From Pseudocercospora fijiensis CIRAD86 (lineage: Eukaryota; Ascomycota; Dothideomycetes; Mycosphaerellales; Mycosphaerellaceae), in NCBI RefSeq assembly GCF_000340215.1, contig NW_006921552.1:1-64000 (forward strand): a DNA stretch of 64,000 nt, read 5' to 3'. The notes below the pieces were generated by a model. The model was not told where the DNA came from. It saw nothing but the letters and a program-made list of their open reading frames with translations, and ran no database searches. Made by a program: the position numbers and the translations under genes. Of the stretch, positions 48,911-60,276 are shown in pieces; within the stretch, counting starts at the first letter, position 1; each line of letters begins with the position of its first letter.

Positions 48911-50265
48911 TTACCCCCGTCCTCCTCCCCTTCCTTAGCAGGGATAGAATGCCCTCCGTAGTTTCTATCGCTATTACTTCATCCGTTAGATCTATACCTA
49001 TCTAAGCTTCCCTAGAGTAACGCGCTCGTAGTTTCCTCCTTTACGATCGGGGTTTCCGCTACTTTCCGGTCGGGGTTGCCGTACCTAGGGTTTTAACGAC
49101 TATAACTTTCTTCGCGACTGCTAAACCGCGCTCTTTTACCTGCTTACCGCCTTCTAGAACGCGCCGTAACTGCGCTTTTAAACGCTTTACTTATAATCGC
49201 GCTTTCCTTTACTTTCGCGACCTTTACTTTAGCGTCGCTTTCTAGGAGTATTAATATTTCCCTCTTCTTCTTCTTCTTCTTCTTTTCTTTATATATACCT
49301 CTACTACTACTACTACGACTACTAATACCGTAAGTCCCTCCCCTTCCTCCTCGGTTCCCTTCGTAAAATTAACTTGTCCTAGATAGCTCGTCGAATTTAC
49401 TACGTTAGTTACTATAACTCTAGCGAAGACTACGCCGACTAATCTATAAGGTTCCCGTCCGATTTGTCGCGGAGTCTGCTAACTTTTCTTAAGCCCGCTA
49501 GCTCGAGGGCTTACGCTAATTGCGCTCGTAAGAGAATTGCTTACGCCCTACTATAAGTTATCGCGATTCCCGTACCGAATCTCTCGCTAACTATTTAGTC
49601 CTTAAATAGCCTACGTAGCCTACGCTAGCTATATCCGCGCGACCTACGCTAATGTCGCCGAGAAGTACTCCGAGCTTCTTAAGGTTCTTAAGGTATAGAA
49701 AGCTCTTAAGTCTCTTTAGCCGTAGGGGTTGTTATCTAAGTAAGATTCCCCGTTTCCCGCGATAAAACCCTCGCTAACCGTTTGTTTTAGCGCTATCGCC
49801 TCGGAGGTAACGAATACCGTCGCTAATATCGTAGCTTAATAGACTTAGACGTAAGTTCCTCGCTACCCTTCGACTTTCTCTCGCTAACCTCTCTTTTTTA
49901 GTAGCGTTCCGACTGCCCTCTACCTCGGTAATAATCGTCTAGGTCCGCTAGAGGAGTAAAGGTTTCCGTAGGTTTTCTAGTAGGCTCTAGGTAGTTTCGG
50001 ATATATTATTATTATTTTTATTATAGTCCTAAGGTAACCTTCTAGTTTCGGGCGGAGACCCGATACTTACTTATAAATACCTAAATGAAATTCTTCTTAA
50101 CTCTAAATTATGTTTCTCTTCTCTAGTGTTCTAGTAAACCTAAGTCTAATAAGTTAGTAAGAAAATCCAAACTCTAGAAGTTAGCAAAAGTCCCTAGAAT
50201 CTATAAACCCGTTACTTCGCGGAAAAAACTCTAGGTTACCGCGTTATTTCTTCCGTTTTCCTCTC
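48911..50265. other. 3' non-coding part of element E, low complexity
   Basis: C/T-rich and CpG-rich text with many TCGC/GCGA words. There is a TTC trinucleotide run at about 49,263-49,285 and a CTA run at about 49,303-49,320. Both strands give long readings with stops, but none resembles a known protein. It may be an extended 3' region or an extra decayed ORF. Confidence 0.4.
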
Positions 50266-50269
50266 TTCT

Positions 50270-53200
50270 CCTAATCTCCTAGAGGCCCGTCGTTTTCCTC
50301 GATTTGTCTATATTTCGCTTCGAAGTCGTCTAGCGTAGAGGTATCCGCGATATAGTCTAGGGGTTCCTACGTAGGTTTATAGTACCCGCTCTATTTTACG
50401 AGTACTTCTCGCCCTCGGCCCCGCTTCTTTTTCTAGATATATAGGATTTCTTCGACCTACTACTCTTTATACGTCTCGAATAAGATAGGGTCTAGCTATT
50501 CGTCGTCGGTTACCTGCCCTAGAAGGGGGTCCCGGCTCGTAAGTCTTAGAAGGTCGGTATAGAATACCGGGTAAATATTACTAGGTATCCCTAAGAGTTA
50601 TACTAAGATAGGCGACAATACCTCTTCTACCGTATACTTAGCGTACTTCGAGTCGAGGCTCTTCTTTAGTCTACCGGTCTAGTAATTCCTTAGGTCGAGC
50701 TAGACCTTATCTCCGATACGATATACCGGCGCTAGAGTTCTAGTCTTATTCGCGCTATCCTCTTATTTCTATATAGCTTCCGCTATTTGTACTTAGTATA
50801 GATCTAAGATCTTTTTAATCTTATCTACGAACTCCTCCGCCTGTTTCGCCGTAGTTAGCCGTCTATCGATAGCTAGGTCCTCTTCTAATATAATAGGGGA
50901 GGTAGATTCGTAACTATAAGTCGCGAAGAAAGAGCTTATTCCTAACCCCGCTTAGTGTCTCCCGTTAAACGCTAGTTCTACCGTAGGAAGCTATTAGTTC
51001 TAGTCGGACTATATCTAGTTAATATAGTTCCGTAGGTAAGCTTATATATCTTAGTTTACGCGCTCCGGACCCCCGTCGGTTTATAGGTAGTAGGCGGAGC
51101 TTAACCTCTACTTTACGCTAGGTAGTCGATATATCTCCCTCTAGAAAGTGCTTATCTAATTCGTACCTCTATCGCTAGTAATAGTACGAGGTAGTCCGTA
51201 ATGCCTAACCTAGTATTTTAGAAACAAAACTACGTATTCCTCTACTTTTATAGAGGGAGTACCGATAAGGGCGATCTACTTACTAAGGCGGTCCTTAATT
51301 ACCTATAGATACCGGTTCCTATCTAACTCCGGTAGGTTAGTTATAAAGTCTATCGAGATTTCCTAGAAGAAACGGTCGGGTACCGGTAGTAGTTTTAGGA
51401 GGCCGTGTTTGTATTCTCTCTATACCTTATTACGTTTATAATAGTTATAGTTCCGTAGGAATTGCCGTACCTGCTTCGACTATAGCGGCTAGTAAAAGTC
51501 GCGACCTAGTATAGAAGTAGTAGAATCCCGGCCGGGGTAGCCGTAGAGCGGCGAGTCGTAGATTAACTAGATAATCTTCGTACGTAGTATATCCTACTAT
51601 AGTTCCTCGGCCCCTATATTTTTATATTCGGTTTCCGTCGTCGCTAGGGCTCCTAGAACCTAGAGCTTGCCGCGGTAGCGAAGGAACCCCTTAGGGTCTA
51701 TTATATAATCCCCGATCTAAATTTTTGCTTTAATTTCCGGTTGTAATATTCTATATCCCTTACGGACTTTCCGTACTACCGTCTAGTATACCGTATCTTT
51801 CTCGATAATACTCTTCTATATATCGTTTATCTCTAGGTCCTAGAATAGTTTAGCGCTTTCCGGCGAAGGCTACGCGGGCTCCGTTTCGTTCGCGAGTAGG
51901 GATAACGGGCTCGCCTTTATAATACGCGGGAAGCTATAGATAGTAGTACTAGAAATCTAGACGTTTTCCGGCTAGTTTAGAGAGAGGTCCGGCTCTAAGA
52001 ATCTCCGGAACCTCGAAAGCTTATCGTCTTAGCCTAACGTATCTTATTCTCTCCTCGATAAGGTATCCGGTAGGATAGCTTCGATTCCCGGCCGGTAGAC
52101 TAGGGTAAACTAGTACTTCGCTAGTTCTTCCTACTATCGGATCTGTCTTTCGGATAGCTAGCGCTTTACTATAAAGTATTCTAGATTCTTATAGTCCGTC
52201 TAAATCGTAAAGGGGCTATATAATTTTAGCTCGGAGTCTTAAAACTTAATACTAGATACGACTACGAGCATTTCCTTATCGTAGATATCGTAATTAATCT
52301 CCGCTTTATTTAGCTTCTTCGAAAAGAAGCCTACCGGTCGGCGGATCCCCGCCTTTTCTTAGATAAGGGCGCCTCTAATCGCGAACCCGCTATAATCCGT
52401 CTTAAGGAAGGTAGGAAGGGACGGGTCCTACTAGGTAAGTACTAGGGCGCGGTAGAATTTGTCCTTTAGTATCTCGAACGCTTTGTCCTATTCTTCTCTC
52501 TAGGAGAACGGGGTTCTCTTACCGGTAAGCGCGGTTAATAGTACGGAGATCTTAGAATAGTTCGGTACGAATATATAATAGTAGTTCGTAAATCCTAAGA
52601 AACGACGAACTTCCTTTTAGGTCTTAGGTACTACCTATTTTTGTATAGCTTCTACCTTTTCGAGGTCGGCTAGTGCTCCTCCTCCGTCGGTATAGACGAT
52701 AAATCCTAGGTACTTAATCTTTTTCTAGGCGAATTCGCTCTTTTTAATATCGAGGTAAAGGCCCCCGTCCTAAAGCTTCTTAAGAACCGCCCTTATCTTA
52801 CGGAAATAGTCTTCCCTCGACCCGCTCGAGTGGATAACTACGTCGTCTGTATACGCTAACGCGAAGTCGTCTAGATACTCCTATAGGAGAGTGTTAATAT
52901 ACCGTTAAAATATAGCCGGGGCTTTAAACAAACTAAATAGGCATACTAGCTATTCGAACGAGTCTAGCCTAGTCCGGAAGGCCGTCTTATACTCGTATCC
53001 TTTTACTATTCTAATCTTATAAAAGGCCGAGACTACGTTAACCTTAGTTAACTACCGGGCCTCCGTTAGGTTCCTTATAGTATCCGGGATTAGTAGAAGG
53101 GGATATCTGTCTTGCTTCGTTAGAGCGTTAAGCGCCCTATAGTCGTAGTAGAACCGGAGCCTACCGCCGGGTTTCTTAATAAACAATATAGGCGCCGCCG

Positions 53201-53990
53201 CTTCGGAGTTCGCGGGTCTAATAAATCCCTTCTTTAGGAGTTCGTCTAGTAACTTTTGTAAGACTAAGAGCTCCTATTTCGATATACTATAGAGCGGGCC
53301 CTAGGGGAGCTACGGCTAGAATCCGTCTAGGTTTTTACGGAGTTCTATTATATAGTCGATACTAGGGCGATAGGGCGCTAACTTATCGGCTTCCTTTTAA
53401 CAAAATAGCGCGGCTATATTACGAACCTCCGGAGATAGCTTTTTCTTTAACTCCTCGATCGTCGGATATTCTTTCGTTTTTAGGGCCTTTTTAATATCCT
53501 CGGTAATTGTAGCGGTAAGTAGGCTCCTAGTAGCGTCGATTATAGCGATATTCCCGCTTATATCGAATTCGCGGTAGTAACGCCCTTCGTTAACCTAATA
53601 CTAGGCCCTCCCGTAATAGTACCGACGCTTTTCGGGCGCGGTCCTAACCTTATTATATGCCTTCTATAGGTTCCCTAGGATAAGGGGGAAGGCTAATCCC
53701 GGTACGACGTAAGCGTATACCGTCTACCGGAACCTATTAATTTCTATCTAGAAGGCGACGACTCCGACAATCTTCGCGTCCTATATCGTAGACGACGCTC
53801 CTTTTACTTCTCGGAACTCTCGGCTAATATAGCTAAGCCCGAGGCCTTTAGCTAGGCCCGTATTAATCGTAGCGTAGTACTAGTATCCTTCGTCGATAAG
53901 AGTAGAAGTTCCGACGTTATTTTCGAGGACTATATCGGTATATATAAGGTTCCCGTTTATATCCTTTTTAACTTCTTCCTATTTCCTTAC
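50270..53990 (-). pseudogene. Element E pol remnant (PR-RT-RNaseH-IN-chromodomain)
   Basis: From high to low coordinates: a protease-like region (about 53,600-53,950); an RT linker (PTIEELKKKLSPEVRNIAALF, about 53,420-53,490); RT with [24 protein letters not shown] (about 53,110-53,200) and the catalytic LAYTDDVVIH (about 52,830-52,860); RNase H (about 52,180-52,330); integrase with ISIDFI, ITSDRGTN and YLQTDGGPERVNQ (about 51,070-51,370); and a chromodomain near REVLVK, GYYKP and EPLD (about 50,320-50,400). Frames contain TAG/TAA stops. Domain order is that of chromoviruses. Confidence 0.88.
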
Positions 53991-55260
53991 CTATACTTTA
54001 TCTACTCTCGACTCCTAACTCTAAGCGAGAGTTACTCTTTTCCTAAGTCGGAACTGCTTAAGTCTAACTAATCCTCCGCGTCTTCTAGTATAGGTTATAC
54101 GGAGGTAACGCTAATCTTAGTAGGTTAAACCGGCGGTACGTACGGGTAGTCGCGAATATAGTATCCGCTCGCTCTATAGCGGAAGTAGAGCCTTTTCTCC
54201 TTACGTTTCTCTCTCTCTATAGAGTCGACCTATTTAGCCCTAGGCTTCCCTACTATTCCTTACTAACCTCCGCGGTTCTTCTTATAGAAGGCGTTCGTTT
54301 AGGCGGGGTTTATAACTACGTCCCTATCGGAGTCGACCTTCGGGTTCGCCGCGGGAGCCGTATAGGGTAGGATAACTACCGAAGGGCTCGCAGTCTCCTT
54401 CTTCCTTTCTTACTAGTGTTTCGTAGCCTATTTAAACTAGTCCGTCGATTCGAGGTTCGTTATAATTCGCTCGACTTCCTCTATATAGAGGTAGTAATCC
54501 TTAATCTTTAGTACGGCGGCGGTATAAGTCTTAGCCGCGTTCGAGAAGGTATTCTTTAAGTATCCGATTTTTATATCGTCGGTCTAGCGGTCTCTGCCTA
54601 CGCTTAGTAGGAGGCCGTCGAATTCTAGCTAGTAGTCGTACTAGGGTTGTCCCTAAGTATGCCTTAAGGCTTAGAGTTGCTCTAGCGCCTTAGCGGCTTC
54701 GTTATTATCCGTAAATACGTCCTCGAGTTACTAGAAGAAAGCCTCGGGGTCCTTTCCTTTCGTAAGGCTTCCTCTTTCCTAGAAGTAGCGTATTCTAGCG
54801 CATTCCTTCGCCGGTAGGGTATCGTAGATAGTATCCTAGTAGTAATCTTCGGAGAGCTTCGGTTTCAACCTAGAACGAACTTAGTACGAACTTCTTAGTC
54901 GTAGTAGGTAGTCCCGAAACGTCTTAGCTTTTCCCTCCTACGATAGTAGCTTCTATTCGCGTAACGCCGTAACATTTTAGCCGGTAGCCGAGAGGGTTTC
55001 TAGGAGTCCTTTTAGGATCTCGTTCGTAGACTAGTCTCGCGTCGTACTAGTTTCGGTAGACCCGGCCTAGCGAGATACTTCCGCCTATTAGAGCGTAGAG
55101 CGCGTAGCTTATAGCTAGGCTTCTATTGTCTATTACCTAGTATAGAGACTCTCGAAGGCGCGATAAATCTCATCCCTAGTTATCTCTAGCGTAGTAGGGG
55201 CAGCGTTCCCCTAGCCTTCTTACTCGGGTTCCTAGTAAACCTTAGCGTTTCCTATAATAA
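53991..55260 (-). pseudogene. Element E gag remnant
   Basis: Follows the 5' LTR on the - strand. Near 54,560-54,740 the text QDPEAFF, LEDVFTDNNEAAKALEQLQALR and YLKNTFSNAAKTY matches the capsid part of fungal Ty3 Gag proteins. The downstream C-terminus is rich in Arg and Lys. Interrupted by RIP stops. Confidence 0.75.
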
Positions 55261-55273
55261 AGATCGAACCTAA

Positions 55274-55460
55274 TATTACGGGTAAGCAACGCGTACGTAG
55301 ATACTAGATATAAGACTTAATAGGTTCGATAAAGAGCTAAGTCTATCTATAGAAATCCGAATGGTTTTGTACGGTACGCTAAGCGCTAAGTAGTAGGTTA
55401 GAGTCGCGTAGGCCGAATACCTAAGGCTAGCGCTTTCTACCTAGGGCGTAGCCCTTTACA
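55274..55460 (-). repeat. 5' LTR of element E
   Basis: TATTACGGGTAAG to GCCCTTTACA, 187 bp. The outer CA is intact and followed by the TSD AATAT. Confidence 0.92.
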
Positions 55461-55465
55461 AATAT

Positions 55466-57060
55466 ACCTATACCTATTAGATATAAAGAGATAGCCCTAC
55501 CTTCGGCTCTAATAAAGGACGGAAACTAATACTACTACTACTATAGGTAGTAATAGTATAGGTAACTAAGGGTAATATATTTTATAACAATATAGGCAGC
55601 TATATTAAGCAAGATAGGATAACAAACATATCGCTTAGGCTAGTAACTAGAGCCCTATAATATCGGTACTATAGAAGTGTAATATAAATAGTATACTATA
55701 CGAGGTTGATTAATCTATCTATTATATAGAAGGAGGCCTCTTTTATAGGCTTAAACCCTAGCCTATAGGTATAGGGCTAGTTACTAGCTAATACTAGCTA
55801 CTAAGCTATAGGGTTTACTCTATAGTTAATTAGATAATCTTCTATTATAAACTTACTTACTTTAAAGATAGCTATTTCCTCTATTATCTAAAACTATTTT
55901 ATATCTAGTATAGTCTATAATCAATCTAGGATTGTAATCTAGATTAGCTTAGCAATTCTATCTAATCTAATCTAGCTTATTCTTACTAACTAAGCAATCT
56001 AATTCAATTTAATCTAGCCCCTTTATAAAGCAATCTAATTTAATCTAGCCCTTTCTAAAGCATTCAATTCCGGGGCTAAAAGGCTAAATTAGGTAGGATT
56101 AGTAACTTAATCTAATCTAATCTCGCCTAGTCTAACTAATTTAGCAATCTAATCTAATCTAATCTAGCCCCTATTAAAGCAATCTAATTCAATCCAATCT
56201 AGAGGTCTTAGTAATATAATTCAATTTAGGGGGGTCTAGATTAATTAGATTAATTATAGACTATATTGTTTATATCTTTTATTTAAAATAAGTGTTTAGT
56301 ATCTATTAAAAATACTAAAAACTTATAAATAGTAGCTATACTCTAGTCTAGTTATAATAGTACTATAAGGAATATAATTTAGAATAGTACTAAATAGCAG
56401 TAGATTTTAGTTCTAGTATTTTAGTTTTATTAGAGTTCTATAGTATTATTATTATACGCCTAGAATCTACTAAGACTATAATAGAAAGCTATAGAAAAAT
56501 GTATATATACTTTATTATATATATTTAAATAGAATTAAAACAGGCTATCTCTAATATACCTATTAATCTATTAGTTATACTAAAGTAATTTATATTACTT
56601 TCTATATAGGTAGTATTAGGTATAGTACCTACTATACTATTTCTATAAATATATCGATTCTAGTATTTTTTATAAATATTTACTATAATAGAGAAAAAGC
56701 AAGTAATATAAGAACTATATTCTACTTATAAATAGTAGAAGGCCTTAGATCGTCTTAAACCCTATCCTATACTATTATCTATACTCTCTATATACTATAC
56801 TATAAAAAGTAACTCCTTCTATAAGGGATATACTACTATTATTTAAAATTTCTTACCCTACTTAGTAAAATTCGGATATATAGTTCGACGATATACTTCC
56901 TAAACGCGCTCTATATAGACGATCTAGGTATCCTATTAGCTCTATAAGGTATATATATCTATAGCTCTTAAAAGTATCTACTAGGATGCGAGCAATGTTT
57001 TCTTATATCTAATACACTTTTCTAACCCAGCTACGCTACTCGATACTATACGTATTACAA
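55466..57060. other. AT-rich tract between element E and the first gene
   Basis: No coding region. 55,466-55,900 is LTR-like (contains AGCAAGATAGGATAACAAACA). 56,270-56,980 is mainly A/T with TATA-type runs. RIP-like composition ends between about 56,980 and 57,060, where CA/TG words return (for example GCGAGCAATGTTTTC, then AACCCAGCTACG). The change is abrupt. Confidence 0.6.
55916..56262. repeat. AATCT-type short repeats
   Basis: Many copies of AATCT/AATCTA, singly or in tandem (for example AATCTAATCTAATCTAGCCC at about 56,149-56,168), separated by AAAGCAATCTAATT spacers. Two or three longer units of about 40-60 bp ending in TCTAGCCC can be seen. The inverted form TAGATTAGATTA occurs at the right end (about 56,229-56,250). 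Confidence 0.7.
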
Positions 57061-57071
57061 CTACCAGGGAA

Positions 57072-59717
57072 TTATTTCTCCTTGCATACAGAGCACCCCA
57101 GCTCTCGAAGATCCGCATCCGCACGCATACAGTGGAATTTAGATGCGACTCTGTCCGAAGAAGAAGAAGGATCGGGCGGCAAGCGAGGATGTCCGGAGCA
57201 CAACGAAGTACATCGCCGTGATGCGCGAGCACACAAACAGTCCGAGTGAGAGTAGGCGCAGTCGCACCCCAGTGACCTTAGCTGTCGCAGAGCATTGTTG
57301 AAGGCAGAAAGAAATGCCTGGTGCGAGAGTGGCCCGCGGAATCGAGCGGTTCCTGCTTTCACAAGTCTCTCCAAAGCATCGATAACATCAGCAAGTTGGT
57401 ATCCGATATCCTCGTTGGTCATGTTTTGGTGCTCCCCGATTTTGAAGAGCAGCTGGAGGGTGGGAATGATAGTCAAGTCGTCCCACAGCATTCCACCACT
57501 CATTAGAGTAGGACGGAGGGAATGAACAGCGTGGAGGACAGGTGTTCCAGGCGGCATCAGAAGTATATCATCCTGCTCGAGGATAATGAGCCTCTCCTCG
57601 CCACCCGGACTCCACAAGTCGCCGCGAATACTGAACTCATCGTCCACTACACTAGGCGGAACTATCATCCACAGCTTCACACCATCAAGGTTTCTGACCC
57701 AGGTGCCTGCCAGTGCATCCAGATGAGCCCCGGAAAAGGCGCCTTTCATCCCAAGAATGTTGAAGGATATGCAGCTGGCGACGTCGATCGGAACCGACTT
57801 CACATCCTTCCCAGTGTGAAGTTTTACGTTCTCAACGAGTTTATCAAGAAGCCGAAATCTACCCATTAGGGTGAACAGCGGCCGCTGCGCCTTGGCGATA
57901 TCTCGAAGGTTGAGCGCATTGTAGCCTGTCTCAATGTCACTAACATCTCTGAAAATCTTTTGGGCAGGAGTAGGGATGGGCTGACTCTCCGCCAACCCCC
58001 GAACGTCCAGCTTCTTGCCTTTATATGAATCCAGTAGCAAGCTCTTGAAATTTTCGATGCTGTGGTATGCGGTATCCATAAAAGCTTCCTTGATAACGAC
58101 TGGCTTTTTGAAAACCATGCCGTTCTCCGCTTCACGAATGAAGTCTTGCGACGTATAATACAGCACATCTGCCATCTCGAGGCCCGAGCCACCACTCAAT
58201 GTTGGTAGAGAGCCGTGTATCTTGGCATAACGTGTCCTCGGTGTCAACCATTGTGCCCGCATATCGTGCTGAGCACTTCGGGCCGAATGAGAATGAATCT
58301 CGCTGCAATACTGTTGGAGTTCTTTGTGGTATTTGTTGTGCAAGACTTCTTCAATAGTCAGCACTTGCGTAACGACAGGTCCACCAGAGATATGTAGCTC
58401 GGACTCATGTACAGGGAGAGAAGAGGAGTGCAGATTCGATGCGGCCTGATCGTCACGAGGAGGCGGTGATTCTGATGGGAGAGCATCAGTAGGCTCCTCG
58501 GGACTAGTATCAGGCAGCGGAAGCGGGGGAAATGGTGGGTTTGATGCAGTTGTCTCCGAAGAAGGACTGCTGGTGTGATGTCCGCTGGGCTTGTTTTTCG
58601 AAGGAGGCGAATGTTTGTGCGAGGGCGGCTGCGCGGTGCCCTCTGGAGGTATCTTGACTGAAGCACGCGATGGCAGCGACGAGGCCGAATTGATCCGGGC
58701 ATTGGCATTGTCATTAACACTGGCCGGGAGTGCTCCTCCGTTGATTGGCGACAGCGATACTCGAGGTGTAAGAACCCCGTAAGAGTCGGTGGTCAACAGC
58801 CACAGCTGTACACGCGGTTGCCACTCCCGCAACAGCTTTCCCCCAACCGGGAAATCGCCGAGTTGACTAGAAGTCCAAGACTTTTGATCATCTTCCACCG
58901 CCGGTAGGCCATTGTCGCCACGCCCAACTAAAAGGTCATGAGCGGCGTGCACATCCTGTGCTGTAATGCGGTCCTCGTCGGAGATGCGAGTGTATTTGGC
59001 CGACTGGACAGCTTTTCGATGCCGGGCGAGGAGAGCTGCGTTCACAAATGGCACGAAATCCTTGAAGTCTGGACACCTGATCGCACACGTCTGGGCGTTG
59101 GACATAGGCCTTTGGCCAAGTCGCTGAATTCCGTAGGCCATGATGACCTGCTGGCCCCACAAGGCGGTAATGATAGCCAGATTACGCCTCCGCGTTCTTT
59201 CGCCAGGCTTCAAATCCTGGCGCTGAATGATTTCACGAACCGATGCCCACGCCGGGTCATCGTCGACGCGAGGGAAATGAACTTTGACGACCTCACGCAG
59301 AGCGTTCAGGCGTATCAGCAGATCCTCGTGCGTTTCCAAGAGTCTATCTCGCAGCCGAGCGAAGTTTTCCATGGAGCTCCGTTCGTGGTGCACGACAAAC
59401 AAATCGTTGAGCCATGCTGCAGTCTGATGTCCAAAGCCCAGTGACTCTGCTTCTCGATTATGCTGGCGGACCGCCAAAGCTTTTGCATCTTCAATGGCGC
59501 TGGCGCTAGGCGGGCGCGGGCGCGGGCGCGTGCTTCGCCTCGAAACGTCGCCGTCACGATGGCTGTCGGAGTAACTGGAGTTATGGTGGTCATCGGACAC
59601 GAGTGGTGAGAGACGCTGTGTATAGTGGTGTCGCGTTCGTTTGCGATGGGGTTCCCGTTCGTGTTCGCTGACTTCCATCTTGCCCATCTTGCTTGCAGGT
59701 GAGCGTTGGTGACACAT
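57072..59717 (-). CDS. JmjC-domain protein with Cys-rich C-terminus
   Basis: 881 residues from the ATG at 59717; the frame is open 24 codons further upstream, but only from a TTG. The start has A at -3 (ACAATG). Residues about 1-90 are basic and Ser/Arg-rich (disordered); about 350-440 are Pro/Ser-rich. The JmjC fold covers about 520-760: the facial triad is visible as H-L-D at 665-667 (GAHLDALAGTW), a likely 2-oxoglutarate Lys at 681 (DGVKLW), and the distal His in VLHAVHS at about 729. The last 65 residues contain a Cys cluster (CDC, CLC, RRC, SLC, ending GCSVCKEK), perhaps zinc-binding. JmjC proteins are Fe(II)/2-oxoglutarate oxygenases, often histone demethylases; substrate is unknown here. 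The stop codon is within about 100 bp of the RIP block. No intron is needed. No family symbol can be given. Confidence 0.85.
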   Translation of the reverse strand: MCHQRSPASKMGKMEVSEHEREPHRKRTRHHYTQRLSPLVSDDHHNSSYSDSHRDGDVSRRSTRPRPRPPSASAIEDAKALAVRQHNREAESLGFGHQTAAWLNDLFVVHHERSSMENFARLRDRLLETHEDLLIRLNALREVVKVHFPRVDDDPAWASVREIIQRQDLKPGERTRRRNLAIITALWGQQVIMAYGIQRLGQRPMSNAQTCAIRCPDFKDFVPFVNAALLARHRKAVQSAKYTRISDEDRITAQDVHAAHDLLVGRGDNGLPAVEDDQKSWTSSQLGDFPVGGKLLREWQPRVQLWLLTTDSYGVLTPRVSLSPINGGALPASVNDNANARINSASSLPSRASVKIPPEGTAQPPSHKHSPPSKNKPSGHHTSSPSSETTASNPPFPPLPLPDTSPEEPTDALPSESPPPRDDQAASNLHSSSLPVHESELHISGGPVVTQVLTIEEVLHNKYHKELQQYCSEIHSHSARSAQHDMRAQWLTPRTRYAKIHGSLPTLSGGSGLEMADVLYYTSQDFIREAENGMVFKKPVVIKEAFMDTAYHSIENFKSLLLDSYKGKKLDVRGLAESQPIPTPAQKIFRDVSDIETGYNALNLRDIAKAQRPLFTLMGRFRLLDKLVENVKLHTGKDVKSVPIDVASCISFNILGMKGAFSGAHLDALAGTWVRNLDGVKLWMIVPPSVVDDEFSIRGDLWSPGGEERLIILEQDDILLMPPGTPVLHAVHSLRPTLMSGGMLWDDLTIIPTLQLLFKIGEHQNMTNEDIGYQLADVIDALERLVKAGTARFRGPLSHQAFLSAFNNALRQLRSLGCDCAYSHSDCLCARASRRCTSLCSGHPRLPPDPSSSSDRVASKFHCMRADADLRELGCSVCKEK

Positions 59718-60276
59718 TGTTGAAGCCGAGGCCTGACCGGCACAGAGGGTGCCGAAGCTGACGCGCACGGTCCAAGCTGCAAGTGTCAATTACGTTCGCA
59801 GCTTGGACCGTGCGCAAGTTCTTTACATTCATCAACACATCTTTCTTTGCAGCACGTTCAACCTTTACGATTCGGTCGTCCACGAGCAGCGTAGACGTCA
59901 AAACCGTCGTGCTTGCCATCAAACACCTACTGCGTCTTGCCCCAAGAGACGGTGACTCCCAAAATGCAGAAGGAGAATGAATCGCCCCAACGTCCAGACG
60001 GCCAAGGCAATGTTCCACAGCTCGATAGCGGCTGTCTACAACCGCAGCCATATGCGTCGTGCCAACGTGAGGCATAGCAGTACAGTTCTACTTGGATTCC
60101 AGGTACAGTCGTAGAGCAGTAACGAGATATGCGGCCGGCAGCCGAAGTGATACCCGCAGCTTCTTCACACAGAACCAGCCCCAGCAGCAGCAAACGGGAA
60201 GAGCAAGCAACAACTCAACCAGCCTGTCAAATTCATGTACGCTTGGCAACAATCCTCTCCTCATACCTATCCCTCC
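59718..60276. promoter_or_regulatory. Intergenic region upstream of the JmjC gene
   Basis: It lies between the JmjC start and the stop of the next - strand gene. Several overlapping frames on both strands are open here (for example 59590-60075 -), but none has convincing protein text and all overlap one another. The main feature is the hairpin at 59763-59815. Confidence 0.5.
59763..59815. repeat. Perfect 18-bp inverted repeat, 17-nt loop
   Basis: Arms GCGCACGGTCCAAGCTGC (59763-59780) and GCAGCTTGGACCGTGCGC (59798-59815). It lies 46 bp upstream of the JmjC start codon, so it would be in the 5' leader or core promoter. It may be a regulatory hairpin, a palindromic protein-binding site, or the trace of a tiny duplication-inversion. 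Confidence 0.93.

Larger units (their letters stand above)
48724..55460 (-). mobile_element. Ty3/gypsy chromodomain retrotransposon E, complete but RIP-killed
   Basis: The element is 6,737 bp long with 187-bp LTRs at 48724-48910 and 55274-55460 and the 5-bp TSD AATAT (48719-48723 and 55461-55465). Gag-Pol is on the - strand. It is clearly different from A and B in LTR sequence and Pol. By eye the LTRs differ at 12 of 187 positions, 11 of them transitions. Unlike A and B, its RT still reads YTDD with both Asp. About 1.35 kb between the chromodomain and the left LTR is non-coding or unrecognised. Confidence 0.94.

Noticed and set aside
57295..58782. Several + strand frames opposite the JmjC gene
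   Set aside because: They are short and mutually overlapping, and the - strand frame has the recognisable domain.
59590..60075. A 161-residue - strand frame upstream of the JmjC gene
   Set aside because: It overlaps the JmjC coding start in another frame and crosses the hairpin, and the text looks random. An upstream exon cannot be fully excluded.
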